The notes under the pieces: model-generated | What the model saw: only the letters and a program-made list of their open reading frames with translations | Told to the model about the DNA's origin: nothing | Databases searched by the model: none | Shown here: piece after piece, positions 1-8,778 of the stretch | Numbering within the stretch: position 1 is the first letter of the stretch | Layout of the letters: each line of letters begins with the position of its first letter | Made by a program: the position numbers and the translations under genes | Assembly: GCF_964036595.1 (NCBI RefSeq) | Contig: NZ_OZ038523.1 | Location: forward strand, 3,292,501-3,356,500 | Length of the DNA: 64,000 nt | From: Tenacibaculum sp. 190524A05c | Lineage (GTDB): Bacteria > Bacteroidota > Bacteroidia > Flavobacteriales > Flavobacteriaceae | Direction of reading: 5' to 3'

Positions 1-721
1 CATTTCTATTATTACTTACGAAAATTATAAAGCTTTTATCAGGTGCAATCACGGGATCCAGATCGAAATAATTATCATTGTTGAAATTTAAGGACACTGC
101 CGATCCATATTTTCTTCCGTCAAAATTTGAATAGTATATATTAGATCCAGATCTAGTGCCACTTGAAAAGAAAAGAGTATTGTCTTTAGATAGACTAGGA
201 TAAACAGGGTTTTGTATCTCTTTATTAAATTCATTTATAACTGGATAAGGAATTGAATTATTGGTGAGAGGTAGGTTTATAAACCAAAAGCCATAATGGG
301 CGGATTTTGATTTATGTTGAGAAGGTCTGTCTGATATAAAAATTAATCTCCTTTGATCAGGTGATATAAATGGATCGGCGTCTCTATATTTACCAGAGAA
401 CTTTGCTAATTTTGGCGTTGACCAATTTCCGTTTTTGTCTTTTGTGCTAACAACGATGGACATTCTTCTCCAGTCAGGGAGTAAAGCTTTGGTAAAATAA
501 GCGATATTATCTTCTTTGTTTCGGGTTTGATTGAACTCGAAATCTGTTGAAGATATGGTTCCTTTTCCTACTATTTTAAGATTGTTGATTGCATTTTTAG
601 AGCCTCGAGTTTTAACCTCGTTTTGGGCTATTGTATTTTGAATACTTGTTGTAAATAGTATAATTACATATATTATGTTTTTGAAAGGAAAATTTACTTG
701 TTTAGTGTACTTCGTTTTCAT
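1..721 (-). CDS. Exported PD40 (WD40-like) beta-propeller protein, C-terminus outside window
   Basis: Partial gene: it starts at the ATG ending at 721 and stays open to the window edge (240 codons seen). The N-terminus has a basic start and a hydrophobic signal segment ending near TIAQN. The rest shows repeated PD40-type blades: DADPFISPDQRRLIFISDRP, YPSLSKDNTLFFSSGTRSGS and LDPVIAPDKSFIIFVS. Such propellers are found in TolB and in surface or periplasmic proteins of Bacteroidota; the ligand is unknown. It is the last visible gene of a tight leftward operon (26 bp after the preceding gene) and resembles the PD40 lipoprotein encoded at 4152-5105 in the same operon. The fold is fairly certain, the function is not. 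Confidence 0.8.
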   Translation of the reverse strand, partial: MKTKYTKQVNFPFKNIIYVIILFTTSIQNTIAQNEVKTRGSKNAINNLKIVGKGTISSTDFEFNQTRNKEDNIAYFTKALLPDWRRMSIVVSTKDKNGNWSTPKLAKFSGKYRDADPFISPDQRRLIFISDRPSQHKSKSAHYGFWFINLPLTNNSIPYPVINEFNKEIQNPVYPSLSKDNTLFFSSGTRSGSNIYYSNFDGRKYGSAVSLNFNNDNYFDLDPVIAPDKSFIIFVSNNRN

Positions 722-747
722 TTTATGTATCATTCAATATTTTTTCA

Positions 748-1233
748 TTAAAAATTTGTTTTACAATACCAGCTGATTTCTGTATTAAAACCAGCTGATT
801 CAAATTTGGATATTTCTTGATTTGCTGAATTAATATTGATACTTGAAATGAGCCCTTTCGTACTTAAACACCATGTTGATTCAATTGGGATTAAATCAAT
901 TTTTAAACTATCTCTTTTTAAACTCGGCTTTTGCGCGTAGAAAGAATTAAGTTGTACAAATAACTCTTCTTCATTTAAGACAGTTAGAAGGTTAGTGTCA
1001 ATGACATGCTCTACTGATTTAGTTGTGTCTTTTTTACTAATTAATTTCCATCCAATTCTAACCGGAGTACCATTTTTAACTGCAGTAATTAATAACTCTT
1101 TCGAACCCTTAATTTTATTGCCATTTGGGTCGATTTTATATATTAATTTCCAGGATGAAGAGTTGTTTTTTTTGTCATTTACTTTGTGACAAGAAATTAC
1201 ACTAAGTATCAAAAGAATCATTATTCTATTCAT
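748..1233 (-). CDS. Small lipoprotein of unknown function
   Basis: I chose the ATG at 1233 over the longer frame opening at 1302, because MNRIMILLILSVISC is a clean lipoprotein signal with its lipobox cysteine and because the longer start would run into the upstream gene. The mature protein is about 145 residues, with no family I recognise. It has two cysteines near the middle and end and a repeated 'SW.L' pattern (SSSWKLIYKID, ESTWCLSTKG). It lies 22 bp behind the T9SS beta-helix gene and 26 bp before a PD40 gene, so it is probably a surface or periplasmic partner made from the same transcript. Confidence 0.65.
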   Translation of the reverse strand: MNRIMILLILSVISCHKVNDKKNNSSSWKLIYKIDPNGNKIKGSKELLITAVKNGTPVRIGWKLISKKDTTKSVEHVIDTNLLTVLNEEELFVQLNSFYAQKPSLKRDSLKIDLIPIESTWCLSTKGLISSININSANQEISKFESAGFNTEISWYCKTNF

Positions 1234-1255
1234 GAGTAAGTTGTTTTTTAAAAAA

Positions 1256-3367
1256 TTAACGAACAATAATTTTTGAGATAAACGGTACGTCAGTATTCTC
1301 AAAAACCACTTTAATAATATGTATTCCTTTAGGGAGATAACTTATTCGTAAACCTGAACTTGTATTTTGAACTTGTTTTGGATTTAAGTTGATTTTTTTG
1401 CCTAGAATATTGTATAATTCTATCTTTTTTATTTGTTCATTATTAAGAATGTCAATAAAGATTTCTTCATTTATCGTGGGGTTTGGATAAAGAGATATCT
1501 TATGAATAAAATCATTATTATCAAGACCTAAAGTAGTATTGTTAAACTCTATAGGTCCGAGATCAGGAGTGTCCTTTCTAGCGTTACCATAAATATCAAA
1601 GTTGATTTGATTAATGATTGAATTATCGATTATTGGAGATCCATTTTCAATTTTAAATATTAGGTTGTTTTCTGATGAAATTTCTGGGTTTTGTACTATG
1701 GAGTTGCTTGAGAACTCAGGAGGTGTTATACCACTGTTAGAAGAAGAGTAAAATAAGTTATTATCGATAACATACTCTTGGTCGTCTTTTTCTCTTCCTG
1801 TGTCGAAGTATACTTTACTAATATCATATAAGTCATAAAATATATTATCAGTTAATATTATTTTTAAATTTTCTCTATCACCAAATGTGGTCTCAACTGC
1901 TGAATGAGTTCCTTGATCTGGGAAATTCGGATCTCCTGCGCCAAAACCGTAAATTAAATTGTGATGAATGTTTATATTACCTCCCATTGCTGAGTCGTTA
2001 ATGTCAAGTGCTGTAGCACTTATATTTAATCCTTCAGCTGGGAAATCAACAGGACCTAGTCCTGTATTAATGAAAATATTATTAAAAACCTCCCAATCAT
2101 TGTCCCAACAAATTCCATCTCCTCCGCCTGACGCTGACTCAGATGAACCAATACTCAATCCACCACCTCTTTGATTAACAACTACGTTGTTATGAATTTT
2201 AACAGTGCCATTAAAGCCTCCACAATTGCCTGAAAAACTTTCGTCATATTGATGAATTCCATATTTAGCTTTGTTATTTAATAGATAATTCCAACCAAAT
2301 TCATAAGGATCCACTTTTAAACCATCCTCTCTTACAGTAAAATAAGTAGTATGTTCAAATTTAGATGTTAAATCACAACCCCATTCTTCAATTTGATTTC
2401 CAAATATTTTACAATTAGAAATATTAATTCGTCCTCCTACAATTGCACCAGCACCTCCGTCTTGACAAGTGTTTTCCATTCCAGTAATATAATTTCCAAT
2501 TATTCGACCATCTTTATTCGTTTCAATGCCGTAACAAACATCTCCCGATCCTCCTAAAGGTTGATTATCTCCAGGTTCTGGGACTGGAAAGTTTCCTGCT
2601 TTGGCAGTATACTTCGATACAACAAATCCAGATGATAAGTAAAAATTGATACCTCGATTTCTTGCTTGTGTTAAAACTCTACTATTAGGATATGCGATTA
2701 GTGCAGTTTGATTATTTACAGAGCTATTTATCCCGCTAACAATTATTCCTCGTCCGCTTTGTCCAGTTGTAACATTACTAACATCTTCAACACCATCGTG
2801 AGCATAAATTAATTCACCTCCTTTTATATTTTTAAGCGCTCCTTTTGTGTCTGGACTTATAGTTTGCCATGGATTAGAGAAGCTTCCATCACCAGTGAAA
2901 TTATCACCTGTTGGTTTTACATGATAAATAACACCATCTCGTATTGTAAATGGTAAACTATTAGAGTTTACACCATTTATAGTTACAAATATTTCTCCTA
3001 TTCCAGAAGCTGCATTAGGTATTGAAACGGCTATTTCTTGCATAAGTAAGGGGTCGAAAAGATTTGAAGGCCCACTAGGTAGTTCTCCATCGGCATTTTT
3101 CCAGTAATATATGTATGACATATTATGGATTACGCCCTGAGAATCTTTAAATGAAATGATTGATTCATTTTGTGAGGCTCCAAGGTTTTGTCCCCAGATT
3201 GTTACAATGGCACCTTCTCCATTTCCATCGTTTAATCCTGTGCCAGGACCATTTGTTATATCTGTAAAGTTTAATATTGGGTTTTGCGAGTAAATGGTAG
3301 TTTGAATGGTTATTAGAAATATTATAAATAGGGTTACTTTCTTAGTAATTTGTAGTGTTGTTTTCAT
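1256..3367 (-). CDS. Secreted right-handed beta-helix protein with T9SS type A sorting domain
   Basis: The 703-residue protein has a signal peptide (about residues 1-27) and an IPT/TIG-like region (about 30-140, with VTIWGQNLG and VTINGVNSN). A long parallel beta-helix follows (about 145-610), with repeated Asn-rich turns such as INISNCKIFGNQIEEWG and VKIHNNVVVNQRGGG. A C-terminal type A sorting domain (about 625-703, ISLYPNPT ... GIHIIKVVFEN) directs export by the type IX system and attachment at the cell surface. Beta-helix folds of this kind occur in polysaccharide lyases and in adhesins; I see no secure catalytic set, so the substrate is open. It is translationally close (18 bp) to the upstream acetyltransferase gene. 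Confidence 0.85.
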   Translation of the reverse strand: MKTTLQITKKVTLFIIFLITIQTTIYSQNPILNFTDITNGPGTGLNDGNGEGAIVTIWGQNLGASQNESIISFKDSQGVIHNMSYIYYWKNADGELPSGPSNLFDPLLMQEIAVSIPNAASGIGEIFVTINGVNSNSLPFTIRDGVIYHVKPTGDNFTGDGSFSNPWQTISPDTKGALKNIKGGELIYAHDGVEDVSNVTTGQSGRGIIVSGINSSVNNQTALIAYPNSRVLTQARNRGINFYLSSGFVVSKYTAKAGNFPVPEPGDNQPLGGSGDVCYGIETNKDGRIIGNYITGMENTCQDGGAGAIVGGRINISNCKIFGNQIEEWGCDLTSKFEHTTYFTVREDGLKVDPYEFGWNYLLNNKAKYGIHQYDESFSGNCGGFNGTVKIHNNVVVNQRGGGLSIGSSESASGGGDGICWDNDWEVFNNIFINTGLGPVDFPAEGLNISATALDINDSAMGGNINIHHNLIYGFGAGDPNFPDQGTHSAVETTFGDRENLKIILTDNIFYDLYDISKVYFDTGREKDDQEYVIDNNLFYSSSNSGITPPEFSSNSIVQNPEISSENNLIFKIENGSPIIDNSIINQINFDIYGNARKDTPDLGPIEFNNTTLGLDNNDFIHKISLYPNPTINEEIFIDILNNEQIKKIELYNILGKKINLNPKQVQNTSSGLRISYLPKGIHIIKVVFENTDVPFISKIIVR

Positions 3368-3385
3368 AATGTGGTACTTGTGTTT

Positions 3386-4141
3386 TTAACTTAGGCTTAT
3401 ATCAGAGATGCCGAATGAATTATTTAGTTTTTCAAGAAATAATGAAAGAGTTTTAATTTCTTCCTTAACCTCATTAACTCTGGATTTTGATTTGTATATT
3501 TTATTTGTGATAGTGTCTCGGCCATCTGCTGTTTTAATTGTGATCAACAGATTTTGAGTGAATTTTGAGTTAGAGCTGGTTTGGTGGAACAAAGACATTT
3601 CAAGAAAATTTGAAATTTTTTGCTCTTCTTTTTTAAAAATGTAAAGTGGTTTTATGCCCCGTTTTGTTTTTTTTGAAACTCTATAGTTATCTTTTAACTT
3701 ATCAATTATGAAAGTCTGATTGGTGTTTTTTACCGTAGAATTTATGATTAAAGGGGTTAGTGAAAAATCACCAAAACCTACATCTACTAAATATTCTTTC
3801 TTTTCAATTTTGACAATTAGAGCCAAATGATCATAATTTGGGCCATAACCTTTAGTTTTATCGAAAACTCTTCCTGAGATAATCCAAGTATTAAAGTTTA
3901 AGGATTTTAAGAGATGAAAGAATAGTCCATTTAGTTCATAACAAATTCCACCTCTATTGTTAGTTATAATTTTATTATAAAGTTTACTTTTCTCTAAATT
4001 TAGAGGCTTTCTTATGTGAATATCAATATTCTCAAAAGGGATATTAAATAAATGATGTGCATGCAATTTATTAAGCGTCTCAATTGAGGGAGAAATATTT
4101 CCTGAATATCCAATTCTTTTTAAATAACTTTCTACAAACAT
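3386..4141 (-). CDS. nat: Arylamine N-acetyltransferase
   Basis: This protein transfers an acetyl group from acetyl-CoA to aromatic amines, hydrazines or hydroxylamines in the cytosol. The catalytic triad is visible: Cys67 in RGGICYELN, His105 in NYDHLAL and Asp120 in LVDVGFGD. The N-terminal LHAHHLFNIPFENIDI matches the family signature. The length of 251 residues is slightly below the usual 270-280. It sits 10 bp after the PD40 lipoprotein gene and 18 bp before the beta-helix gene, in an operon that also encodes a drug exporter of the Bcr/CflA type. This fits modification and export of an aromatic compound. The family call is secure; the substrate is inferred only. Confidence 0.9.
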   Translation of the reverse strand: MFVESYLKRIGYSGNISPSIETLNKLHAHHLFNIPFENIDIHIRKPLNLEKSKLYNKIITNNRGGICYELNGLFFHLLKSLNFNTWIISGRVFDKTKGYGPNYDHLALIVKIEKKEYLVDVGFGDFSLTPLIINSTVKNTNQTFIIDKLKDNYRVSKKTKRGIKPLYIFKKEEQKISNFLEMSLFHQTSSNSKFTQNLLITIKTADGRDTITNKIYKSKSRVNEVKEEIKTLSLFLEKLNNSFGISDISLS

Positions 4142-4151
4142 ATTAGCTTAT

Positions 4152-5105
4152 TTATCGGTTAAAGAATTGTCTGTCTAACTCTATATATTGAACTTCACTA
4201 TTTTTAACGCTATCCCATTTGTGTTCTTTTGTATAACCAATTTTTCTTGTAAAGAATAGGTGTTTACGATTGGGAGTGATATATGGGCAGAAATAATCCC
4301 ATTGTTGATTAAAGTCTTTGTTCAGGAATAAGTCTTTAAGTGGCTGCCATTTACCATTTTTTCTTTTAGAAATAGAAAATCCTTTACCACCATTTGATTT
4401 TGTAGTGATTAAGTACTTTTCATCTGGTGTGATATAAGTGCTTCTAGATGAATTAGAATCGTTAATTGGAATTCCAACATTTACTGGTTTGGCAAATCTA
4501 TTCCTTCCGAGATACTGAGCTCTGTATAAATCTCGTTTTCCGTATCCACCAGGGCGATTAGAGGTAAAATATAGGCTTCCATCGTTAACAACAATTGGAT
4601 ATGATTCAACATATTTTTTAGTTGAAATATGTGATGGTAATTTGAGTGCTTTCTGCCATTTCCCGTTTATTTTATTACTTACGTAAATATCCGGCGGTGA
4701 TTTTTCTGCATAGTCATTTGGACTAATACCTAAGAAATACATCTTTTTGCCATCTATTGTAATTGTTGGATCAATAGCTACAGATCTTTTAATTTTATCT
4801 TTAAACATGAAAATGGGTGTTGGTTTTTGCCATTTTCCATTTTTATATTCAGAATGATGGATTATGAATGACTTTTTAATTCTTCTTGTGAAGAACAATT
4901 CTGTGAAGTCGTTATTGAAAACTGTATTAACTTCAAGATTTACAGTGTTAACAAGACCAGGAGCAAAATTTGTTATCGAATTCTTAGTTGTTGTTTTGAG
5001 AATCTTTTGTCCACCGCATCCGGTTAGAAATAAATTAAGTATAACTAATAATGCTACTTTGTTTTTTAAGAAAATTAGAAGTTGTTTAATCGATGTCTTT
5101 TTCAT
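4152..5105 (-). CDS. PD40 beta-propeller lipoprotein
   Basis: The protein of 317 residues has a lipoprotein signal whose lipobox is FLTGC (cysteine about residue 30), so it should be anchored in a membrane. PD40-type blades follow: SVAIDPTITIDGKKMYFLG, YPIVVNDGSLYFTSNRPGG and STYITPDEKYLITTKS. The motif SNRPGGYGKRDLY is typical of propellers found next to OmpA-like proteins in Bacteroidota, but no OmpA domain is fused here. The start overlaps the end of the exporter gene by 20 bp, indicating translational coupling. It is a likely paralogue of the partial gene at 1-721. Ligand unknown. Confidence 0.8.
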   Translation of the reverse strand: MKKTSIKQLLIFLKNKVALLVILNLFLTGCGGQKILKTTTKNSITNFAPGLVNTVNLEVNTVFNNDFTELFFTRRIKKSFIIHHSEYKNGKWQKPTPIFMFKDKIKRSVAIDPTITIDGKKMYFLGISPNDYAEKSPPDIYVSNKINGKWQKALKLPSHISTKKYVESYPIVVNDGSLYFTSNRPGGYGKRDLYRAQYLGRNRFAKPVNVGIPINDSNSSRSTYITPDEKYLITTKSNGGKGFSISKRKNGKWQPLKDLFLNKDFNQQWDYFCPYITPNRKHLFFTRKIGYTKEHKWDSVKNSEVQYIELDRQFFNR

Positions 5106-6309
5106 TTTTTAAATTATATATAATTAAAGTGATCATTGATAATGCACTTGAGATTAAAAAGCCTAGAAATAGATTTGTGTTTGGAGAGTTACTCATAAAT
5201 GAATACAAAACGGATATTAGTGTTCCTAAAATCATAACCAAGAAATTGTGAATTGATGAACCAATACCTGCAATATGAGTTATTCTATTCATGGCGAGAG
5301 AGGTTGCATTTCCAAAAATTAAGCCAATAGACAAGAATTGAAGTACAGTCAAAACTACATATACTGAAAGCGAAACGGAGCTATATAATAGGAATAGTAT
5401 AAAATACATGGAGGAAACAACTAACAATGCCTGTAAGCTCCTTCGGATAATTATGGTTGGTGTATATTTATTCAATAATAATCGATTAGATAATGTTGAG
5501 ATTATTAAGATTATTGATAGAATAAAAAAGACGAATAAAAAGTTATTCTGTAATCCATAATGAATTTTAAAAATGTCAGAATATGAACTTAAATACAGAA
5601 TAAAGACACCTTCAATTAAACCTAATATTAGAGTGTAAAGTATTGTAGGCCTACTTCTTTTAAATTCATTGAAGTTTTTCTTAAAATTCTTTCTAGAAAG
5701 AGGGATTCTATTGGAAGTAACTAATGTTTCTCTTTGTCGTGTGTAAAACCAAAGAATTGTAGTTAAGAAGAATAATATTTGGAATAATATAATGGCTTTC
5801 CAGTTAAATGAATTATTAAGTAACTGGCCAATTACTGGAGCTATCATTGGAATGAGAAGGAATACACTCATTACGCTAGACATTACTTTATTCATTTTTG
5901 TACCTTTAAATGAATCAGTTATTATAGATATGCTAACTGTTCTAAAGGATGAAGCGCCTATGCCTTGAATTACTCTTCCTAAGAGCATAATATTTAAGGT
6001 TTCAGATTTTAAGCTAATTATCAGGCCAGTCATGAAAATAAAAGCTCCTATGAGAATACTTTTTTTTCTCCCTATGGAGTCTGAAAGAGGTCCGAAGATG
6101 ATTTCCCCAATTCCTAATCCAATAAAAATTGACGTAATAATCCATCCTAATTGAGTAGGTGTACTGGCTAAAAATGTCTCTCCAATACTTGGAAGTGCTG
6201 GAATTAAAGAATCAATTCCTAATGCAATATTAGACATTAACAATGCAATGATAATTACTGTCTCTATTTCTTTAATAGGAATTGACTCTCTTTTTATGGT
6301 TTTTGGCAT
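5086..6309 (-). CDS. MFS drug exporter, Bcr/CflA family
   Basis: The 407-residue inner-membrane protein has about 12 hydrophobic segments and the major facilitator signature between TM2 and TM3 (GPLSDSIGRKKSILIGA). The early segment MSNIALGIDSLIPALPSIGETF matches the Bcr/CflA subfamily, which expels drugs and small metabolites by proton antiport. Its gene begins 4 bp after the MoaF-like gene and overlaps the next gene by 20 bp, so it belongs to the nine-gene operon. An N-acetyltransferase for aromatic amines is encoded two genes downstream, so an aromatic cargo is plausible but not shown. Confidence 0.85.
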   Translation of the reverse strand: MPKTIKRESIPIKEIETVIIIALLMSNIALGIDSLIPALPSIGETFLASTPTQLGWIITSIFIGLGIGEIIFGPLSDSIGRKKSILIGAFIFMTGLIISLKSETLNIMLLGRVIQGIGASSFRTVSISIITDSFKGTKMNKVMSSVMSVFLLIPMIAPVIGQLLNNSFNWKAIILFQILFFLTTILWFYTRQRETLVTSNRIPLSRKNFKKNFNEFKRSRPTILYTLILGLIEGVFILYLSSYSDIFKIHYGLQNNFLFVFFILSIILIISTLSNRLLLNKYTPTIIIRRSLQALLVVSSMYFILFLLYSSVSLSVYVVLTVLQFLSIGLIFGNATSLAMNRITHIAGIGSSIHNFLVMILGTLISVLYSFMSNSPNTNLFLGFLISSALSMITLIIYNLKNEKDID

Positions 6310-6313
6310 TACT

Positions 6314-6724
6314 TTAATTATTATTCTCTTTAAAGTTTAAGCCAATAATTTTCGCCTCCTCTAGCGATTGAAAATACTTCTCTTTTTTTTCTATGAATGC
6401 TGATCCATATAACTTTTTCTTTTTAAAATCTATGTAAAGTGTTACTAGCGATGCGTGTTCTTGAACTATAAAGCTCAAGAAATATTTTTTTTTCGCCACT
6501 TTGATTATTTTGTAGCCAACTTTTCCTTTTACTCCTTTATAGGGGCCTTCAGTCCATTCGAAATGGTACAAGTTATCCTGAAATTTTCCTTTAACTTTTC
6601 CTCCATCCTGATATTGATATACCATTGTAGTACCATTTATGTTTGGAGTATTTTTTGATTTTTGAGAGAAGCAATTATTTACCGTAGATAATGCGATCAA
6701 TAATATTAGTATGAATTTGTTCAT
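6314..6724 (-). CDS. Exported MoaF-like domain protein
   Basis: I chose the ATG at 6724 (MNKFILILLIALST, then CFSQ) because it gives a clear signal peptide; an upstream in-frame start at 6805 would overlap the preceding gene. The mature domain of about 115 residues has the pattern of the MoaF-like/lipocalin-type fold: G..MVYQYQDGGKVKGKF, then HFEWTEGPYKG and VTLYIDF. MoaF proteins were named from molybdenum cofactor clusters, but isolated MoaF-like domains are thought to bind small molecules. Here a role in binding the operon's substrate in the periplasm is an inference. Spacing to the neighbours is 10 and 4 bp. Confidence 0.6.
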   Translation of the reverse strand: MNKFILILLIALSTVNNCFSQKSKNTPNINGTTMVYQYQDGGKVKGKFQDNLYHFEWTEGPYKGVKGKVGYKIIKVAKKKYFLSFIVQEHASLVTLYIDFKKKKLYGSAFIEKKEKYFQSLEEAKIIGLNFKENNN

Positions 6725-6734
6725 GATTTTTAGT

Positions 6735-7385
6735 TTAAAAAAGTAGAGTCCTGATAAAGACTCCAAAGTTGTTTTTATAAATATTAGGTACATTAAACTG
6801 ATCAAAATTGGCTGCCAATCCGAATTGATAGTTTTTTAATTGAAGTCCAGCTCTAAGCTGCTGGTAACTTCTAAAAATTTGAGAAAAATTTGTGGTTGCT
6901 AAAAACTGAGCTCTTAAATAGATACTAGTTTTATTGCTAATTTTTGGTTTGTATTCTATTAAAGCGAAATTTGATAGCTCCATTACTCCGTTTAAATTCA
7001 CAGAAGGAAAAACAACAACGAGTAAGTTTTTCTTAAAAAATGAATATTGTAAACCTGTAGTAAAAAACGATCCAGGACCTTGTATTTCTCCTCCAAAGCC
7101 TATGCTAAGTCCTTTCCAAATTTTTTGAGATAGAAATCCAGTAATGAAATAATGGTTGTCTTGATTGTCACTCCAGTTTGCATCGAAACTACTTACGTTA
7201 AAAAAATTTAATCCATTATCATTTAAATTTTTGGATATTACGTGTTGATAGTAAAAAGATCTTGAACCAAGAAGTGTTTCAACAGGAATAGGGGATTGCG
7301 TTTTTTTAATTTGAGAATTTTGAGCATGAATGCTTAATTGCAATAGAAGAGATAATATGGCAGCTACTTTTATCTTACAACTCAT
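6735..7385 (-). CDS. Predicted outer-membrane beta-barrel protein
   Basis: This 216-residue protein has a signal peptide (about 1-21, ending LSIHAQ). After it come alternating amphipathic strands rich in Gly and aromatic residues (GLSIGFGGEIQG, LLVVVFPSVNL, SIYLRAQFLATT). It ends in a terminal aromatic, FIRTLLF, a usual signal for outer-membrane barrel insertion. No specific family is recognised; it looks like an 8-10 strand barrel. It starts 3 bp after the NTF2-like gene, so the two are surely co-transcribed. Confidence 0.65.
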   Translation of the reverse strand: MSCKIKVAAILSLLLQLSIHAQNSQIKKTQSPIPVETLLGSRSFYYQHVISKNLNDNGLNFFNVSSFDANWSDNQDNHYFITGFLSQKIWKGLSIGFGGEIQGPGSFFTTGLQYSFFKKNLLVVVFPSVNLNGVMELSNFALIEYKPKISNKTSIYLRAQFLATTNFSQIFRSYQQLRAGLQLKNYQFGLAANFDQFNVPNIYKNNFGVFIRTLLF

Positions 7386-7388
7386 TTT

Positions 7389-7790
7389 TTATAGTTTAGC
7401 TACAACATTTGGATAATTTCCAATTACCTGCCATTTATCATTATCTAAAATGATATGAATGTAAGAATGGAATATGAGTGCTTTACTTTCTAGTACGACT
7501 TCCATCATTGCAGTATTATCAAATATTTTAGAATCTATGATGTTAATTGATCTTGGAAGTCCTCCAAAAGTCTTGTCCTTTATGTAGTCTAAATATTGAT
7601 TTTTTCCAATATTATAAACACCTGGTTTTCCGAAAAAGCCGTATTGTGTATTTATATAATTATCATGAATAACTGTTTCTAGAAGTTTTACATCACTATT
7701 GTCTGCAGCATTAATAAATGTGTTTAGAGCGTTTTTAACCTTTTCTATTTTTTGTACGTTTTCTTTTTTGGCATTTTCATCTGATGTCAT
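7389..7790 (-). CDS. NTF2-like / putative lumazine-binding protein, first gene of ECF41-type operon
   Basis: The cytosolic protein of 133 residues has the NTF2-like pattern: an N-terminal helix ALNTFINAADNSDVKLLETVIHDNY, a middle YLDYI segment, and final strands KALIFHSYIHIILDNDKWQVIGN. It resembles the 'putative lumazine-binding' and SnoaL-like families, which bind small hydrophobic ligands or act as simple isomerases. It is the first gene of the leftward operon, 31 bp downstream of a promoter motif identical in layout to that of the divergent sigma gene. That sigma factor carries a related NTF2-like domain at its C-terminus, so both may sense or process the same ligand (inference). Confidence 0.7.
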   Translation of the reverse strand: MTSDENAKKENVQKIEKVKNALNTFINAADNSDVKLLETVIHDNYINTQYGFFGKPGVYNIGKNQYLDYIKDKTFGGLPRSINIIDSKIFDNTAMMEVVLESKALIFHSYIHIILDNDKWQVIGNYPNVVAKL

Positions 7791-7820
7791 TCTTTTATAA
7801 TTTTAAGATTATACTTTTAG

Positions 7821-7847
7821 GACAATTCAAAGTATGATAGTGTGACA
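7821..7847 (-). promoter_or_regulatory. ECF41-type promoter for the leftward nine-gene operon
   Basis: On the minus strand TGTCACA (7847-7841) is followed by exactly 16 bp and then TGTC (7824-7821). The coding start is 31 bp further on. The arrangement is repeated in front of the sigma gene and of the azoreductase gene. From memory, the published ECF41 target is TGTCACA-N16-CGTC, so this site differs in one base. Confidence 0.7.
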
Positions 7848-7901
7848 ACTATCCTTAGTATGTTACAATTCTGGATCCTTTTGTTGAAATCCTTTGATTT
7901 T

Positions 7902-7928
7902 TGTCACGTTTTCATTTTGTGGTTTGTC
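7902..7928 (+). promoter_or_regulatory. ECF41-type promoter, probable autoregulation of the sigma gene
   Basis: TGTCACG (7902-7908), a 16-bp spacer, and TGTC (7925-7928) precede the sigma gene ATG at 7952 by 24 bp. The spacing equals that of the divergent promoter at 7821-7847, so one short intergenic region drives both directions. Confidence 0.7.
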
Positions 7929-7951
7929 ATATCTTATTGATATATTTATTT

Positions 7952-8773
7952 ATGAAAGATTCATTCTATAGAAAACTTAGAGTTTATGCCTACAATATCA
8001 TTGGTATCTATGACGATGCCAATGATATTGTACAAGATGTACTTGAAAAATTCATCAAGGTTGAAAAATCAGGAATTGAAAATGAAGAAGCCTATTTAAT
8101 TCGGATGGTAATTAATTCTTCAATAAATTTTAAGAATCGGATGAAAAAATTTTCTACTTATGGGAGATGGTTACCAGAACCTGTTCAAACTGATTCTGCA
8201 GATTCTATGTTAGAAAGGGAGTTAATAGCTGATTATGCATTGATGGTTTTATTTGAAAAGCTTAATCCGAAAGAGAGAGCTGTTTTCATATTAAAAGAAG
8301 GTTTCGATTATAAACATCATGAGATTGCCGAAGTTCTAGATATAACGGATGCAAATAGCAGGAAACTTTTGGGACGTGCAAAATTAAAACTAGGAAATGG
8401 GGTTTTTGTTGGAAGACAAATGAAACGACATGATATATCTCCTTTTTTAAAAGCTTTAAATTCTTCCGATATTAATAAACTTGAATCTCTTTTTTCTGAA
8501 AATATTTCTTTTTCTGCAGATGGAGGAGATTCTGTTCAAGTAGTGGCTACGAACACGATAGGGAAATCCAATATTTCTAAATTACTGGTTATAGTTTATA
8601 AGAATTTTCTTAATGATAAATCTTATAAGATAAGTGTTATGAATCATCAAGTTTCAATTGTTTATAAATCTCAAGAGCGAACTAATAGTTGTTTGTTGTT
8701 TAGCTTTAACGACGAAGGGTATATTGAGTCAATTTATTCTGTCGTTGATCCATTTAAACTAACAAATTTTTAA
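7952..8773 (+). CDS. ECF sigma factor of the ECF41 (SigJ-like) type with C-terminal NTF2-like domain
   Basis: I chose the ATG at 7952; the longer frame from TTG 7901 would overlap the promoter. The 273-residue protein has sigma region 2 (about 1-65, DDANDIVQDVLEKF), a linker with WLPEP at residues 73-77, and region 4 (about 100-150, HHEIAEVLDIT...). An NTF2/SnoaL-like extension follows (about 160-270), with DGG at 190-192. The WLPEP and DGG motifs are hallmarks of ECF41 factors, which lack an anti-sigma partner and are controlled by their own C-terminal domain. No anti-sigma gene is adjacent, in agreement. Matching promoters lie in front of this gene, the divergent operon and the azoreductase-cupin unit. 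Confidence 0.88.
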   Translation: MKDSFYRKLRVYAYNIIGIYDDANDIVQDVLEKFIKVEKSGIENEEAYLIRMVINSSINFKNRMKKFSTYGRWLPEPVQTDSADSMLERELIADYALMVLFEKLNPKERAVFILKEGFDYKHHEIAEVLDITDANSRKLLGRAKLKLGNGVFVGRQMKRHDISPFLKALNSSDINKLESLFSENISFSADGGDSVQVVATNTIGKSNISKLLVIVYKNFLNDKSYKISVMNHQVSIVYKSQERTNSCLLFSFNDEGYIESIYSVVDPFKLTNF

Positions 8774-8778
8774 AAACT

